From positions 2,510,619-2,574,618 of the forward strand of contig CP154955.1 in NCBI GenBank assembly GCA_039621445.1: 64,000 nucleotides of DNA. Direction: 5' to 3'. The notes below the pieces were generated by a model. That model did not search any database. It saw nothing but the letters and a program-made list of their open reading frames with translations, and was not told where the DNA came from. The translations under genes were made by a program, and so were the position numbers. Source of the DNA: Euglena gracilis. Its lineage: Eukaryota; Euglenida; Euglenophyceae; Euglenales. Positions 43,561 through 54,249 of the stretch are shown piece by piece (positions within the stretch are counted from its first letter, which is position 1; each line of letters starts with the position of its first letter).

Positions 43561-43795
43561 GGACCACGACGGTTCAACTGCGCCAAGGTCTCGGAGGAGG
43601 CCTCATCATCGCCAACTCCGGCAACAAAGGCGCAGTAAGAAGTACCCCCCGTGCATGCACAAACACACCAGAACACAACAACCGGCAAAGAAAGCAGGAC
43701 CTCACCATCTTCTTGTGCTTCGCCCTCTTGGTCCCTGGCCCCCCCGCAGGTGGGGATGGCTTTCTCTTTTTGGTGTGTTTCTGGGTGGGCGGCTG
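43560..43795 (-). repeat. Solo fragment of DIRS-like terminal repeat
   Basis: Read on the minus strand it matches the left end of the DIRS-like element (37325-37490), including the GGGACCAAGAGGGCGAAGCA tip and the GTGAGGTCCTGC core. No DIRS coding sequence is attached, so it is a separate remnant directly beside A1. Confidence 0.75.
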
Positions 43796-43798
43796 GGA

Positions 43799-44123
43799 GT
43801 GTACGTCTGATTCCCAATTCCCCTTTCCCAATTATTAAAAAGCCTTCGCTTTCGCTTTGGCGCACCTACCTGGGAACTGAAAATCAGGGTAACAGAAAAA
43901 CCCTTTTCCAAACTTCCCAAGAAGCAAAGCACAGAGCAATGCAGGGAGGACGGACTGGATATCCAAGTCCGGTCCGGGGAAAAGGAAAGAATAGCAGTAT
44001 AAAAGAATATAACAGAATTCCACCTGGGGAGAGAGAAGGGGCACCCATTAGGAAATCCTAATACGATCTGCTTCCATCCTAACTTCCTCAAGGGAAGTGG
44101 ACAGAAGAATACGACTGGTACAC
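43799..44123 (+). repeat. A1 left terminal inverted repeat
   Basis: Inverted match to 46705-47020, and direct match to the left end of A2 (47590-47921). Confidence 0.9.
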
Positions 44124-44129
44124 ATCCCC

Positions 44130-44810
44130 CTCCCAGGGCTATGCCCGATTTCCCCTTAGGACCAGGCATTCTGGCCACAGGGATTTCGGACGCAGACCTG
44201 GTCTGTGGGAGGCCCCTGGCGCATCCACAGAGGCCCTTTCCGTCGCACAGGGGTCCACTCAAGGGGGGGGGCGGAAAGGAGGGGGACCCAAAAAGCCCAA
44301 AACGCGCAAAATGGTTTCACCTACTTTGCGGTGGCTTATAGGTTTATGGTATATTATAGCCCACTGGAGAAAATGGGGCTGGCGGGTTTCCTTGCCAAGC
44401 AAACCCATCCACCCAGTTTGGGTGTGCCAAAGGCACTTGGGGTTGGGTCCATGGGCATTCCAGGAAAACCCATGGGGAGGGTGTGGAAGGAGTGGACCTC
44501 TGACCAGTCAAACCTAGGCAGGGCCCATGGCCAGTCAAACCTGACCACGCAAAAGGAAAATTCTACTCTACAAAACCAACTGTCGGCGACAGCATTTGCC
44601 CGGGGGAAAGTAGAGAGGAGTGGGGGGTTGGGTTAGGCCAGAAAAGTTGTGCTGTCTGGCAGCCTTATGGCCTCAAACGGCCGAAAAGAAAAAGGAAAGG
44701 AAAAGAGGCCGTCGGCCCAGTGCGCTGCGTGTCGCACGCCTGCGAGAGGGGAGAGGGGAGAGGGGTGTGCCGGCATGCGCACGGAATCCTGCACATGGCA
44801 TCATTCCGGT
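44130..44810 (-). other. A1 non-coding 3' region
   Basis: Between the left inverted repeat and the coding half. Direct copy in A2 at about 47925-48600. No frame supported; contains GGCCTCAAACGGCC and GAGAGGGGAGAGGGGAGAG stretches. Confidence 0.6.
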
Positions 44811-44819
44811 TGGAACTCA

Positions 44820-45920
44820 CTAGCGGCGAATACCGCAAAGGGTCTTCGAAGGGGGTGTTCGGGCGAATATCTGAACAAGGTGCCAGGCGGATACCTGACC
44901 AGGGTTCTGAAAGACGCCGCATTGGTGCTTACAGACACCACACCTGCCTTTATCGGCTGGGCGTTCGCGCACCTCACGCCAGTAGTCGTGTTGAGGGTCC
45001 CCTAATGGGTCCTCAACCAACTCCAGTTGGCGTGGGAAACGCTGCGGAGCTGATTCACTCCGGATGGTGTTGTGATCCGGATCGTTGATATCAAAGGATG
45101 GGGTCTCCCAGTCCTTGATCCAACTGTCCGGCAGCTTCTCCCTGTTACGGTCAGCATGATGCTGAATATACCGTTGGAGCTGCTCCCAGAAAATTCTAGG
45201 CAGCATCACCGGCCAGATGATGTAATTCATCCGGGGGTGATTTGCAGGCACCTGCGGGGGCATCCCCGGGGTCTGCTTGAAGTTGACGTCATTCGTCCAC
45301 CTCGCTGTCCGAGGTCTTGCGGTATGGGGCCAAAAAACAGCCGCCAACCAACCTCTGAAGTACACCAAATCGTGTTCTTCAGGAGGCCACGTTGGCAAGG
45401 CGTATCCGCCGTGCTGACGCTTGGAGAACAGGGGGGAAACCTGTGTCTCCCAGTCGCCATCGGACCAAAGGTAAGGCATTCTTACCTTGGTGTGTTCCTC
45501 GACGGCGAGACGCATTGCCCCAGCGTCGATCTGGAACTTACGGGCTATTCCCGTGTGTCAGTAGCTTTCCACCTTCCGGAATTCGGAGTGCTTCAGGCGT
45601 CCTTCCACCTGTTTGTACTCCTTCTTCCCCTTCTCCAACGTTTCCCAGTGCTGGGGAAAGATGGTGGTGACTGCACCATCGGCAGTCTGCACGAACTTGG
45701 CCCCTATACAGTTGACGCACAAGGCAGGGATATCCATGTCGTGAGCATTCTCACTGTAGGAGTAGTTCAAGCTGTGCTTCCAGGCGTTCAGGCACTCGCC
45801 ACATACGAGCGCCACACAGTTCGGCACATATGCCTGTGATGGAACGTCGTTGATTGCACCTGCCGCTTGCACACATGCACAAGCGGTTGGTTGTGCCGCA
45901 CACGGTGGCACACGGTGCAC
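44820..45920 (-). CDS. A1 Cys-rich family protein (two in-frame halves)
   Basis: Upstream half (45920-45558): YVPNCVALVCGECLNAW and ALCVNCIGAKF give two CxxC pairs, then a Lys/Glu-rich helix. After a TGA in the same frame, the second half (45515-44820) reads MRLAVEEHTKVRMPYLW, YALPTWPPEEHDLVYF, PRMNYIIWPVMLPRIFWEQL and ends near PQHDYWREVRERPADKGR, where AG|GTG offers a splice donor. The TGA is shared with A2. Homologous to element B. The likely role is in the mobile element itself; no catalytic motif recognised. Confidence 0.6.
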
Positions 45921-46212
45921 GTCCAGGAAAAGGACGTGCGGTGCTGGAAATCTAACACGCAGTCCTCACCAAAGGACTGTGCCAGTAATCTGGGTGAGCA
46001 CCTGTTACAAAATGTCCAGGTGAGTTCCGGGACATAGTGGAAAGGTTCTCCTCGGAAGGGGCTGAATCCATCTATTCAGTGACCGTTTCTGGTGCCTAAT
46101 AGCAGCCAGTTGCTTCGTCCTTTCTTCCACGGTGCCTAGGCTGGTCAGGATATCCTGAGTCCAGAGCTGGGCATCCGCAGACACAGGGGGTGAAGCAGGC
46201 TCATCCTGCTCC

Positions 46213-46704
46213 TCATCCGTCGATCCGGCGGAAGATTGGGCCTGTCGGCCACCAGCCTTGCCCTTCGGTTTGCTCTGGCCGTACCCGTCGATGCAATGGC
46301 CGAATAGTCTTGCATTGTCGTAGAGCCTTTCGGCTGTCCGCCTGTCTGGCCTCCAGCGCCACCTTTCGGTGGAGGTTTTCCATCACCGCCTTTGGCAGGG
46401 GGCTTACAGGGTGCAGCACCCGGTTTGCCACCCTTCGGCTTCGCAATCCCGGAATCAGGAGGCGATGCCTGCGGCCCCTGGTGTCAGGAGTAGGTTTCAC
46501 TGGAGCAGACGGTTGCCGTCTATGCGAAGCGGGCATAATGACCACTGGGTCGCGAATGACGCTCCGAGGGGTCGGGACTCGTTCCTGGGGTTGTTCAGCC
46601 GGCCTGCGCCGAGAAGGTTCATCCTGCACGACGGGGCGTGGTCCTGTGGTCGTCACTGGAATCGGGGCTTCCACAGGCGCTGCCACTCCCAGAAACTCTG
46701 CCAT
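46213..46704 (-). CDS. A1 basic Pro-rich N-terminal frame
   Basis: Starts MAEFLGVAAPVEAPIPVTTT at the edge of the right inverted repeat. The frame then diverges from A2 by indels; A2 keeps a longer version (50744-50025). Low-complexity, basic and Pro-rich; no domain. Confidence 0.45.
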   Translation of the reverse strand: MAEFLGVAAPVEAPIPVTTTGPRPVVQDEPSRRRPAEQPQERVPTPRSVIRDPVVIMPASHRRQPSAPVKPTPDTRGRRHRLLIPGLRSRRVANRVLHPVSPLPKAVMENLHRKVALEARQADSRKALRQCKTIRPLHRRVRPEQTEGQGWWPTGPIFRRIDG

Positions 46705-47020
46705 TGTGTGTACCAGGCGTATGCTTCTGTCCCCTTCCGTTGAGGAAGTTAGGATGGAAGCAGATCCTATTAGGATCTCCTAATGGGTGCCCCTTCTCTC
46801 TCCACAGGTGGTATTCTTCTTTTTACCTTTTCCTTCCTTTCCATCGGACCGGACTTGTTTATCCAGTCCGTCCTCCCTTCATTGCTCTGTGCTTTGCTTC
46901 TTGGGAAGTGGGAAAAGGGATTTTCTGTTACTCTGATTTTCAGTTCCCAAGTAGGTGCGCCAAGGCGAAAGCGAAGGCTTTTGGGAATTGGGAAAGGGGA
47001 ATTGGGAATCAGACGTACAC
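46705..47020 (-). repeat. A1 right terminal inverted repeat
   Basis: Reverse complement of the left end, with a few indels. Its inner edge touches the start codon of the frame at 46704. Confidence 0.9.
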
Positions 47021-47589
47021 TTGGTAGCAGATTAGGTCACGATCCTACACATACAGCCCATACAGAAAGAAACGCTATCGAGTATTACACTTGGTAGCAG
47101 GTTGGTTCGATCCTCCGCTGACTGGCAGCGGAGGGCCCCTGCACCGTTATTACACGGTCGCAGCGTCAGCTCCCGGCTTCTAGTCAACGTCTAAGCAGAC
47201 GAGCAGGCTCCGGAAGGCTCTGTACGGTATTACCCGTTACAGCCCCTCTGGTGCCAGCACAACTGCTTAGTTTTCTGGGTTTTTACTGTTTTTGTCATCA
47301 GAAAGATGCAAAGCACAGGCCCCAACCATCAATTCAATTATGCCTTATTACATGCATCATTGCAAGACATTGACCAAGAAAATGGGGATTGGAAGCTTTT
47401 ATGTGAAAGTGCTTCCAGTTCCCACGCCGATGAGGCACAATTGGTTCAATTGTCAAGGTTGCAACATTTGTCATCATTGACAGTCGTCGGCGATGCGCCC
47501 TTCCACATCATTGGCTTCAGAGGCTAATGCGGCCTCTTCCGCACTCACCTTGCCACAACAGGGGTATTCGCCTCTGTCTGCGGCAATGA
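47021..47589. other. Spacer between A1 and A2
   Basis: No gene seen. Contains a diverged direct repeat (ACTTGGTAGCAG at about 47020 and 47090) and TATTACACGGT / TATTACCCGTT pieces. GGTTCGATCC near 47104 resembles a tRNA T-arm, but no tRNA fold follows. Confidence 0.5.
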
Positions 47590-48737
47590 GTGTACGTCTG
47601 ATTCCCAATTCCGCTTTCCCAATTCCTAAAAGCCTTTGCTTTCGCCTTGGCGCACCTACTTGGGAACTGAAAATCAGAGTAACAGGAAATACCTTTTCCC
47701 ACTTCCCAAGAAGCAAAGCACAGAGCAATGCAGGGAGGACAGACTGGATAACCAAGTCCGGTCCGATGGAAAGGAAGGAAAAGGTATAAAGAAGAATATA
47801 AAAGAATATAAAAGAATACCACCTGTGGAGAGAGAAGGGGCACCCATTAGGAGATCCTAATATGATCTGCTTCCATCCTAACTTCCTCAACGGAAGGGGA
47901 CAGAAGCATACGCCTGGTACACATCCCCCTCCCAGGGCTATGCCCGATTTCCCCTTTGGACCAGGCATTCTGGCCACAGGGATTTCGGACACAGACCTGG
48001 TCTGTGGGAGGTGCACCCTGGCGCATCCACAGGGGCCCTTTCCGTCGCACAGGGGTCCACTCAAAGGGGGGGGGCGGAAAGGAGGGGACCCAAAAAGCCC
48101 AAAACGGGCAAAATGGTTTCACCTATTCTGCGGTGGCTTATGGGTATAGTATATTATAGCCCACTGGGGAAAATGGGGCTGGCAGGTTTCCTTGCCAAGC
48201 AAACCCATCCACCCAGTTTGGGTGTGCCCAAGGCACTTGGGGTTGGGTCCATGGGCATTCCATGGGGAGGGTGTGGAAGGAGGGGGCCTCTGACCAGTCA
48301 AACCTGGGGAGGGCGCATGGCCAGTCAAACCTGACCACGCAAAAGGAAAATTCTACTCTACAAAACCAACTGTCGGCGACAGCATTTGCCCCGGGGGGAA
48401 AGTAGAGAGGAGTGGGGGGTTGGGTTAGGCCAGAAAAGTTGTGCTGTCTGGCAGCCTTAAGGCCTCAAACGGCCGAAAAGAAAAGAAAGGGAAAGGAAAA
48501 GAGGCCGTCGGCCCTGTGCGCTGCGTGTCGCACGCCCGCGAGAGGGGAGAGAGGAGAGGGGTGTGCATGCATGCGCACGGAATCCTGCACATGGCAGCAT
48601 CCCGGTGGGAAACTTACTAGCGGCGAATACCGCAAAGGGTCTTCGAAGGGGGTTGTTCGGGAGAATACCCAAACAGGGTGTCAGGCGAATACCTGACGAG
48701 GGTTCTGAAAGACGCCGCATTGGCGCTTACAGACACC

Positions 48738-49757
48738 TCACCTGCCTTTATCGGCTGGACGTTCGCACACCTCACGCCAGTAGTCGTGTTGGGGGTCCCC
48801 TAATGGGTCCTCAACCAACTCCAGTTGGCGCGGGGAACGCGGCGTAGCTGATTCACTCCAGATGGTGTTGAGCTCCGGATCGTTGGCATCAAAGGAAGGG
48901 TTCTCCCAATCCTTGATCCAATTATCCGGCAGCTTCTCCCTGGTACGTTCAGCATGATGCTGAAGATACCGTTGGAGCTGCTCCCAGAAAATTCTAGGCA
49001 GCATCACCGGCCAGATGATGTAATTCATCCGGAGGTGATTTGCAGGCACCTGCGGGGGCATCCCCGGGGTCTGCTTGAAGTTGATGTCATACATCCACCT
49101 CGCTGTCCGAGGTCTTGCGGTATGGGGCCGTAATACAGCCGCCAACCAACCTCTGAAGTCCACCAAATCGTGTTCTTCAGGAGGCCACAGTGGCAAGGCG
49201 TATCCGCCATGCTGACGCTTGGAGAACAGGGGGTAAACCTGTGTCTCCCAGTCGCCATCAGTCCAGAGGTAAGGCATTATTACCTTGGCGTGATCCTCGA
49301 CGGCGAGGCGCATTGCCCCAGCGTCGTTCTGGAACTCACGGGCCATTCCCGTGTGTCAGTAGCTTTCTACCTTTCGGAAGTCGGAGTGCTTCAGGCGGCC
49401 TTCCACCTGCTTGTACTCCTTCTTCCACTTCTCCAGTGTCTCCCAGTGGTGGGAGACAATGGTGGTGACTGCTCCGTCAGCAGTCTGCACGAACTTGGCC
49501 CCTATACAGTTGATGCACAAGGCAGGGATATCCCTGTCGTGAGCATTCTCACTGTAGGAGTAGTTCAAGCTGTGCTTCCAGGCGTTCAGGCACTCGCCAC
49601 ATACGAGCGCCACACAGTTCGGTACATATGCCCTGTGATGGAACCACGAGGATTGCACCTGCCGCTTGCACACATGCACAAGCGGTTGGTTGTGCCGCAC
49701 ATGGTGGCACACGGTGCACGTCCAGGCAAAGGACGTGCCGTGCTGGAAATCCAACAC
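48738..49757 (-). CDS. A2 Cys-rich family protein (in-frame TGA between halves)
   Basis: Upstream half (49757-49356) has WTCTVCHHVRHNQPLVHVCK, YVPNCVALVCGECLNAW and ALCINCIGAKF, so three Cys/His clusters likely bind zinc, then a Lys/Glu-rich helix ending KHSDFRKVESY. After one TGA the same frame resumes (MAREFQNDAGAMRLAVEDHA), with PRIFWEQLQRYLQHH and WIKDWENPSFD. Either a short 42-nt intron (GTAGAA...TTCCAG), readthrough, or an inherited mutation joins them. A1 has the same arrangement. Function unknown. Confidence 0.6.
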
Positions 49758-50024
49758 GCAGTCCTCACCAAAGTACTGTGCCAGTACTCTGGGTGAGCGC
49801 CTGTTCCAGAATGTCCAGGTATGTTCCGGGACATAGTGGAAAGGTTCTCCTCGGACGAAGAGGGGCTGAATTCATCGATTCAGTGACCCTTTTTGGTGCC
49901 TAATAGCAGCCAGTTTCTTCGTCCTCTCTTCCACGGTGCCTAGTCTGGTCAGGATATCCTGAGTCCAGAGCTGGGCATCCGCAGACACAGGAGGTGAAGC
50001 AGGTTCATCCTGCTCCTCATCCGT

Positions 50025-50744
50025 CTATCCGGCGGAAGATTGGGCCTGTCGGCCACGAGCCTTACCTTTCGGTTTTCTCTGGCCGTACCCGGACGATGCA
50101 ACGGCCGAATAGTCGTGCATTGTCGTAGGGCCTTTCGGCTGTCCGCCAGTCTGACCTCCAGCGCCACCTTTCGGTGGTGGTTTCCCATCACCGCCTTTGG
50201 CAGGGGGCTTACAGGGTGCAGCACCCGGTTTGCCTCCTTTCGGCTTCGCACTCCCGGAATCAGGAGGCGACGCCTGCGGCTTACTCCTGGTATCAGGAGC
50301 CGATGGTGCCGGAGTAGACGCTTGCCGTCTGGGCGAAGCGGGCATACAGACCGCTGGGTCACGCATGACGCTCCGAGGGGTCGGCACTCGTTCCCGGGGT
50401 TGTTCATCCGGCCGTCGCCGAGCAGGTTCATCCTGTCCGACGAGGCGTGGCACTGTGGTCGTCACCGAAATCGGTGCTTCCACAGGTGCTGGCACTCCCA
50501 GAAACTCTGACATTGTCCTCGGGACGGCAGGGACCCTGCGCGGTGTCGGTGGTCGTGGGGGTATCACCTCCACTTCCATTTCGACATCCGGTCTAGGAGG
50601 TTGATCCTCCACAACCGCTGGCGCAGGTGCTACAGGAGGTTGATCCTTCGCGGTAGCCGGTGCGACAGATGGCTCTGCCGGCTGGGGTTCATCCCCTGAA
50701 GGTGGTTGCACTGGTGCCGGAGATGGGGGTGTGGGGACACCCAC
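50025..50744 (-). CDS. A2 Pro-rich basic frame
   Basis: 239 residues of low-complexity Pro/Ala/Lys/Gly sequence ending GKARGRQAQSSAG and a TAG. In A1 the matching position reads on without a stop into the Cys-rich frame (TCG where A2 has TAG), so A2 carries a nonsense change and the ancestor had one longer frame. Probably a disordered linker of the same polyprotein. Confidence 0.55.
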   Translation of the reverse strand: MGVPTPPSPAPVQPPSGDEPQPAEPSVAPATAKDQPPVAPAPAVVEDQPPRPDVEMEVEVIPPRPPTPRRVPAVPRTMSEFLGVPAPVEAPISVTTTVPRLVGQDEPARRRPDEQPRERVPTPRSVMRDPAVCMPASPRRQASTPAPSAPDTRSKPQASPPDSGSAKPKGGKPGAAPCKPPAKGGDGKPPPKGGAGGQTGGQPKGPTTMHDYSAVASSGYGQRKPKGKARGRQAQSSAG

Positions 50745-50913
50745 ATCTCACTTGGACATTTGGGACATTTGGTGTCTCCACGGCCTCGGCGGCGGAGCTT
50801 GATGCTACGCCTCCACCTCGTGGCGTTAGTGCAGCAGCCACGGCAGTAATGCCCGTGACTACGGCGCCGAGCACACGGCCTCCTAACGAGGTGTGTGCTG
50901 TGGGACTGGCTGG

Positions 50914-51660
50914 TTATTCGAGGATATCCTCGACGACCATACCAGTCACCTCGGCTGGAGGCTCAGCCTTTGGAACAGGCGTAGCAGCCACAGGTATATC
51001 CCCTGCGGGTGCTCCGTCTGGCCTAGTCTGTGCCGGAGCATGCAGGGCAGCGTAGAGGATATCCTCCACGCTCTCACCTTCCTCCTCAGGAATTTCCTGA
51101 TCTCCACCTACCGGTGGACAGACAGAAGCCGCCGCGGGAGCCGGGGAAACTGATCGTTCCCCTGCCGCTCGCGGGGCAGAGACGAATGATACAGCCGTTC
51201 CTGTCGGAGACGGCGGCACTGCCTCCAGAATGGTGACGGTTCCTCCCGCCGCGGAATCGCGGTGGTGGAAGCGACTGACGCCTCCCGTCTCCTGCGCGCC
51301 AGAGGTTCATCCTCTGGGGCGATGAAGGCGCGCAGATCCTTGGGCGAACGAGGATCGTCGGGGTGCCATCGGCATCCCTGAGCGTCCGCCAGCCTGTAAA
51401 AGGCCAGCGTACTGCTGCTGGCGCTGTTGGGCCAGGGTGGCGGCCATGATGGCTGCACCCAGGCGTTGGCAGGCCTGTTCGGGCCCAGGAAGCCGCGGTA
51501 ACGCGTGTCTTCCCAGACCTCGAAAAAGCCCTCCTCGAACTCCTGAACGCATGCCAGAATCGGCATACGCTGTTCGAGGATGGCCTCCGGGTGACACATC
51601 AGCGGAAGGAATACCTCCCGGTCGAGGGTACCGCCAAACTGTCGCCGCAAATTTTCCTCC
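50914..51660 (-). pseudogene. A2 middle coding region with shifted frames
   Basis: Protein-like pieces appear in different frames: HLADISLEENLRRQFGGTLD and FEEGFFEVWEDTRYRGFLG in one, ATLAQQRQQQYAGLLQAGG in another, and EEEGESVEDILYAALHAPAQ in a third. They read as one helical protein broken by indels. No domain recognised. Confidence 0.5.
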
Positions 51661-51669
51661 AGGCTGATA

Positions 51670-52266
51670 TCAGCCAGGTGCCAGTTGGGGCGCAGGTGGC
51701 CGAGTCCTACGACGAGGACCCTCGATGGCGTCACCGTAATCCGGTGGCAGGCTTTCCATACCAGGCCTATCGTCCTGGGGGTCACGGAGATGAATATACA
51801 GCTCCATGACGTAGGTGGTCCAGGCTCGCCACCAGAACTGCTGCAGCATAAAAATACGCTGCTTGTGGACGCGGCGACTTTTGCCCTGGACATCCGGGGC
51901 GTCGCGGCACACATGCATAATCATGCGGCGTCCCATCTCCAGGCCCGGGTTATCCCGAGGCGGTGGAGGACTTACGCGCACGCCGAATCCCCAGAAGTCG
52001 ACAGGAAATTCCTGCCGGCAGTACTTACAGCAGAGGTCATACCTCTGCGGGTAAGCCAGGGAAACGCGCTTAACGCGGAAGGTGGAGCCGTAATGGCTCA
52101 CCAGCCACACCTGGAGGTTGTTGCACCACAACACCTCGACCAGGCGTTCGATGTCGGGGTGTAGTGGGTAGAATTCCCACTGCACGCCGAGGGGTCCGAC
52201 TGTATGAATACAGTCGAAGATTGCCTTCAGCCTTCGGGCCAACACACGCTGGTCCCGAAATCCCAA
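51670..52266 (-). CDS. A2 Trp/aromatic-rich protein with CxxC
   Basis: 198 residues in the same frame as the large upstream ORF, from which one TAG separates it. Contains FYPLHPDIERLVEVLWCNNL, YDLCCKYCRQEFPVDFWGFG and LQQFWWRAWTTYVMELYIHL. The CCxxC pair and many Trp/Tyr residues give it a folded look, unlike the Pro-rich part before it. Unrecognised. Confidence 0.55.
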   Translation of the reverse strand: MGFRDQRVLARRLKAIFDCIHTVGPLGVQWEFYPLHPDIERLVEVLWCNNLQVWLVSHYGSTFRVKRVSLAYPQRYDLCCKYCRQEFPVDFWGFGVRVSPPPPRDNPGLEMGRRMIMHVCRDAPDVQGKSRRVHKQRIFMLQQFWWRAWTTYVMELYIHLRDPQDDRPGMESLPPDYGDAIEGPRRRTRPPAPQLAPG

Positions 52267-52344
52267 CTGGTGCAGGTAACTGCGACCAGTGGAATCGCTG
52301 AAGAGACCCCAGTTCTGGCAGGGGTATCCCAGCCAAAACCAGAG

Positions 52345-54246
52345 CTAGCAGAAACCTGGCTGGGTATCCAGCAAGGGTCTGCCACCTTCACCTTCGAAGG
52401 CGTACAGATCGATCCCGTAATGGAATAGTCTGACTCTGTTCTCGGTGTGGCGTAATACCACATCGATGACTGCTTGTGGAGGGGTGACGGGGCGGTTTCC
52501 TGCAACATGGTAATCATGCTGCATTCGCCAGCCTTCGGCCTCCAGCTCCTCCTTGAACCTGAGCATATGCTCAAAGTCCGAGAGGACTTCTGCTGGTTCT
52601 TCTTCCCCCTCACGTGCTGTTCCCTTACCTTTACCCTCACCCTTCCCTTTGCCGGCCACGCCTTTGCCTTCTCCCTTGCCTTTGCCCTCGGCCTTGCCTG
52701 TGTCCTTTCCCGTCTGGCGAATACCAGAGGGTCGGGCGCTCGGTGCCGCCGGAGTCGGTTCGGTTCCTTCCCATTCCATCTCTGGGGAGGGACCTGGCCG
52801 CTCCGCTGCACGTCGTGGTGATGGCGTGGCTGGGCGCTGGCTAGGAGTCTGGCGTGGGCTTGGCTTCGACGCAGGGGGTCGCGGCTCCTTCCATACCGGA
52901 GGGATCGGCGGTGGCATAGCGGCAACAGGACGGCTCATCGCCACCTGTGCCTCTGCCGGTGGTCGTCCAGCCGGGGTATCCTGGCTGGGTTCCACTTGCA
53001 TCGCCACACCGCCTTCCGCGTCCCGTGGGCTGGGTCGCCTGGGCTGTGGGGTAAGGTTCTCCGTAGTCCTGTCGCGCTTCAGGGTGGCAGGTAATACTGC
53101 CACACCTGCCGGGGGCTCGCCGCGTAATACCGGGGTTGCCACCCGCAGCTGCGGCTGGTACGGATGGTATGGGGTGTATCCACGGCCCTGAAGGGCAGCC
53201 AGAGAGGAATAATACCTCGTCCGGTGCTCTTCAGACGCGAATACTGGCTCCTGTAGGAAGTGTCGAGCAAGCTCATCCGAAGGTGCCATGTGGTAGTACG
53301 GAGCGTCCTGCCGACGGGGGATATCCCCAGTCTGGACAGGAGCTGAACTGGGTGGTCGGGCAGCCACACGGTGGGGAGGTTCATCCTCCACCACTATGGG
53401 CTCCGCCTGCCGCCGTGGCTCAACGCCAGGGACAGGGGCGACCGGTGATGCCTGTGACATCCAGCGCATGAACGTGTGTTGGACGTATGCCTCAGGGGGC
53501 ACGTCCGACTGTCCGGCTGGGAGCACGCGTGCGCCGCGCGGGTAATCCGCGTGCGTCGCGTACTGCGACACAAAGTGCTCCGCTGGCAGCTCGCGCGGCG
53601 GCATTCGCTGCGGCGAGGGCGGGCGAGCAAAAATTCTCGTCATCCCAGGTGGGACATGCACAGCCTCACCTACCGGTGGGGGCGTGTGCTCACGCATATG
53701 CACGGTGTGGGATCCCACCGGCGTTTGCGTTTGCAGCATGGGCGGCACATACACGCCCAGGTCCATCATTATCTCGCCAGGCTCGAATCCGGAATCGGAT
53801 GCCGACGAGAAATACCGTCTCCCCGTCATCAGGGCTTGACCACAGGGACACCAATGAGCCACAGGGGTGTTGGCTACCACCAACAACTGAGCACAGTATG
53901 CATCCCAAAGGGCGTGCATAAAGGGCACCGTTGGGGGGTGTGCGCACATACGCATCGCCCGCTCCAACGTCTCCGTAGTGCGGAAGATCATCTCTCCCGC
54001 ATACGGGGGCAGGCGCGATCTGCGCTGCGCTGGTGGCTGAGGTGCCGGCTGCTGGACGGCAGATGGATCTGGTACCGCATATGCGGACCGGCTGCTGGGA
54101 ACCGCGGCGAATACCGGGGCTGAAACCCTCTCAGCATGTGGGGCACCCGGAATCGGGGCCTCAGCATACTGAGGGTACTGGGGGTATGGCGCGCCAGAAG
54201 GCTGCGGCCATGGTGGACCTGGTCCAGGTCCGCGCCCAGGCAGCAT
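52345..54246 (-). CDS. A2 large Pro-rich ORF (633 aa)
   Basis: Starts MLPGRGPGPGPPWPQPSGAP. Residues about 80-140 look folded (RAMRMCAHPPTVPFMHALWD; WCPCGQALMTGRRYF, with CPC). The middle is disordered Pro/Arg-rich. A tract of repeated KGKGEGKG units comes before the C-terminal EEPAEVLSDFEHMLRFKEEL and FHYGIDLYAFEGEG. The frame continues past a single TAG into the next ORF, so the ancestral product was longer. No enzyme motif. A structural (Gag-like) role is possible but unproven. Confidence 0.6.
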   Translation of the reverse strand: MLPGRGPGPGPPWPQPSGAPYPQYPQYAEAPIPGAPHAERVSAPVFAAVPSSRSAYAVPDPSAVQQPAPQPPAQRRSRLPPYAGEMIFRTTETLERAMRMCAHPPTVPFMHALWDAYCAQLLVVANTPVAHWCPCGQALMTGRRYFSSASDSGFEPGEIMMDLGVYVPPMLQTQTPVGSHTVHMREHTPPPVGEAVHVPPGMTRIFARPPSPQRMPPRELPAEHFVSQYATHADYPRGARVLPAGQSDVPPEAYVQHTFMRWMSQASPVAPVPGVEPRRQAEPIVVEDEPPHRVAARPPSSAPVQTGDIPRRQDAPYYHMAPSDELARHFLQEPVFASEEHRTRYYSSLAALQGRGYTPYHPYQPQLRVATPVLRGEPPAGVAVLPATLKRDRTTENLTPQPRRPSPRDAEGGVAMQVEPSQDTPAGRPPAEAQVAMSRPVAAMPPPIPPVWKEPRPPASKPSPRQTPSQRPATPSPRRAAERPGPSPEMEWEGTEPTPAAPSARPSGIRQTGKDTGKAEGKGKGEGKGVAGKGKGEGKGKGTAREGEEEPAEVLSDFEHMLRFKEELEAEGWRMQHDYHVAGNRPVTPPQAVIDVVLRHTENRVRLFHYGIDLYAFEGEGGRPLLDTQPGFC

Positions 54247-54249
54247 GAT

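Larger units (their letters stand above)
43799..47020 (-). mobile_element. Element A1: 3.2-kb element with 320-bp terminal inverted repeats
   Basis: The ends (43799-44123 and 46705-47020) are inverted copies beginning GTGTACGTCTGATTCCCAAT. The interior matches A2 from 47590 to about 50510 and then jumps to the right repeat exactly at the ATG of the frame MAEFLGV, so A1 looks like an internal-deletion derivative of an A2-like element. No known transposase or RT motif is visible. No clear target-site duplication. Confidence 0.8.

Noticed and set aside
47080-47130. tRNA-like GGTTCGATCC
   Set aside because: No acceptor or anticodon stems can be drawn around it.
52553-54123. Plus-strand readings of 212 and 215 residues
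   Set aside because: Antisense to the 633-residue A2 ORF; GC-rich shadow frames.
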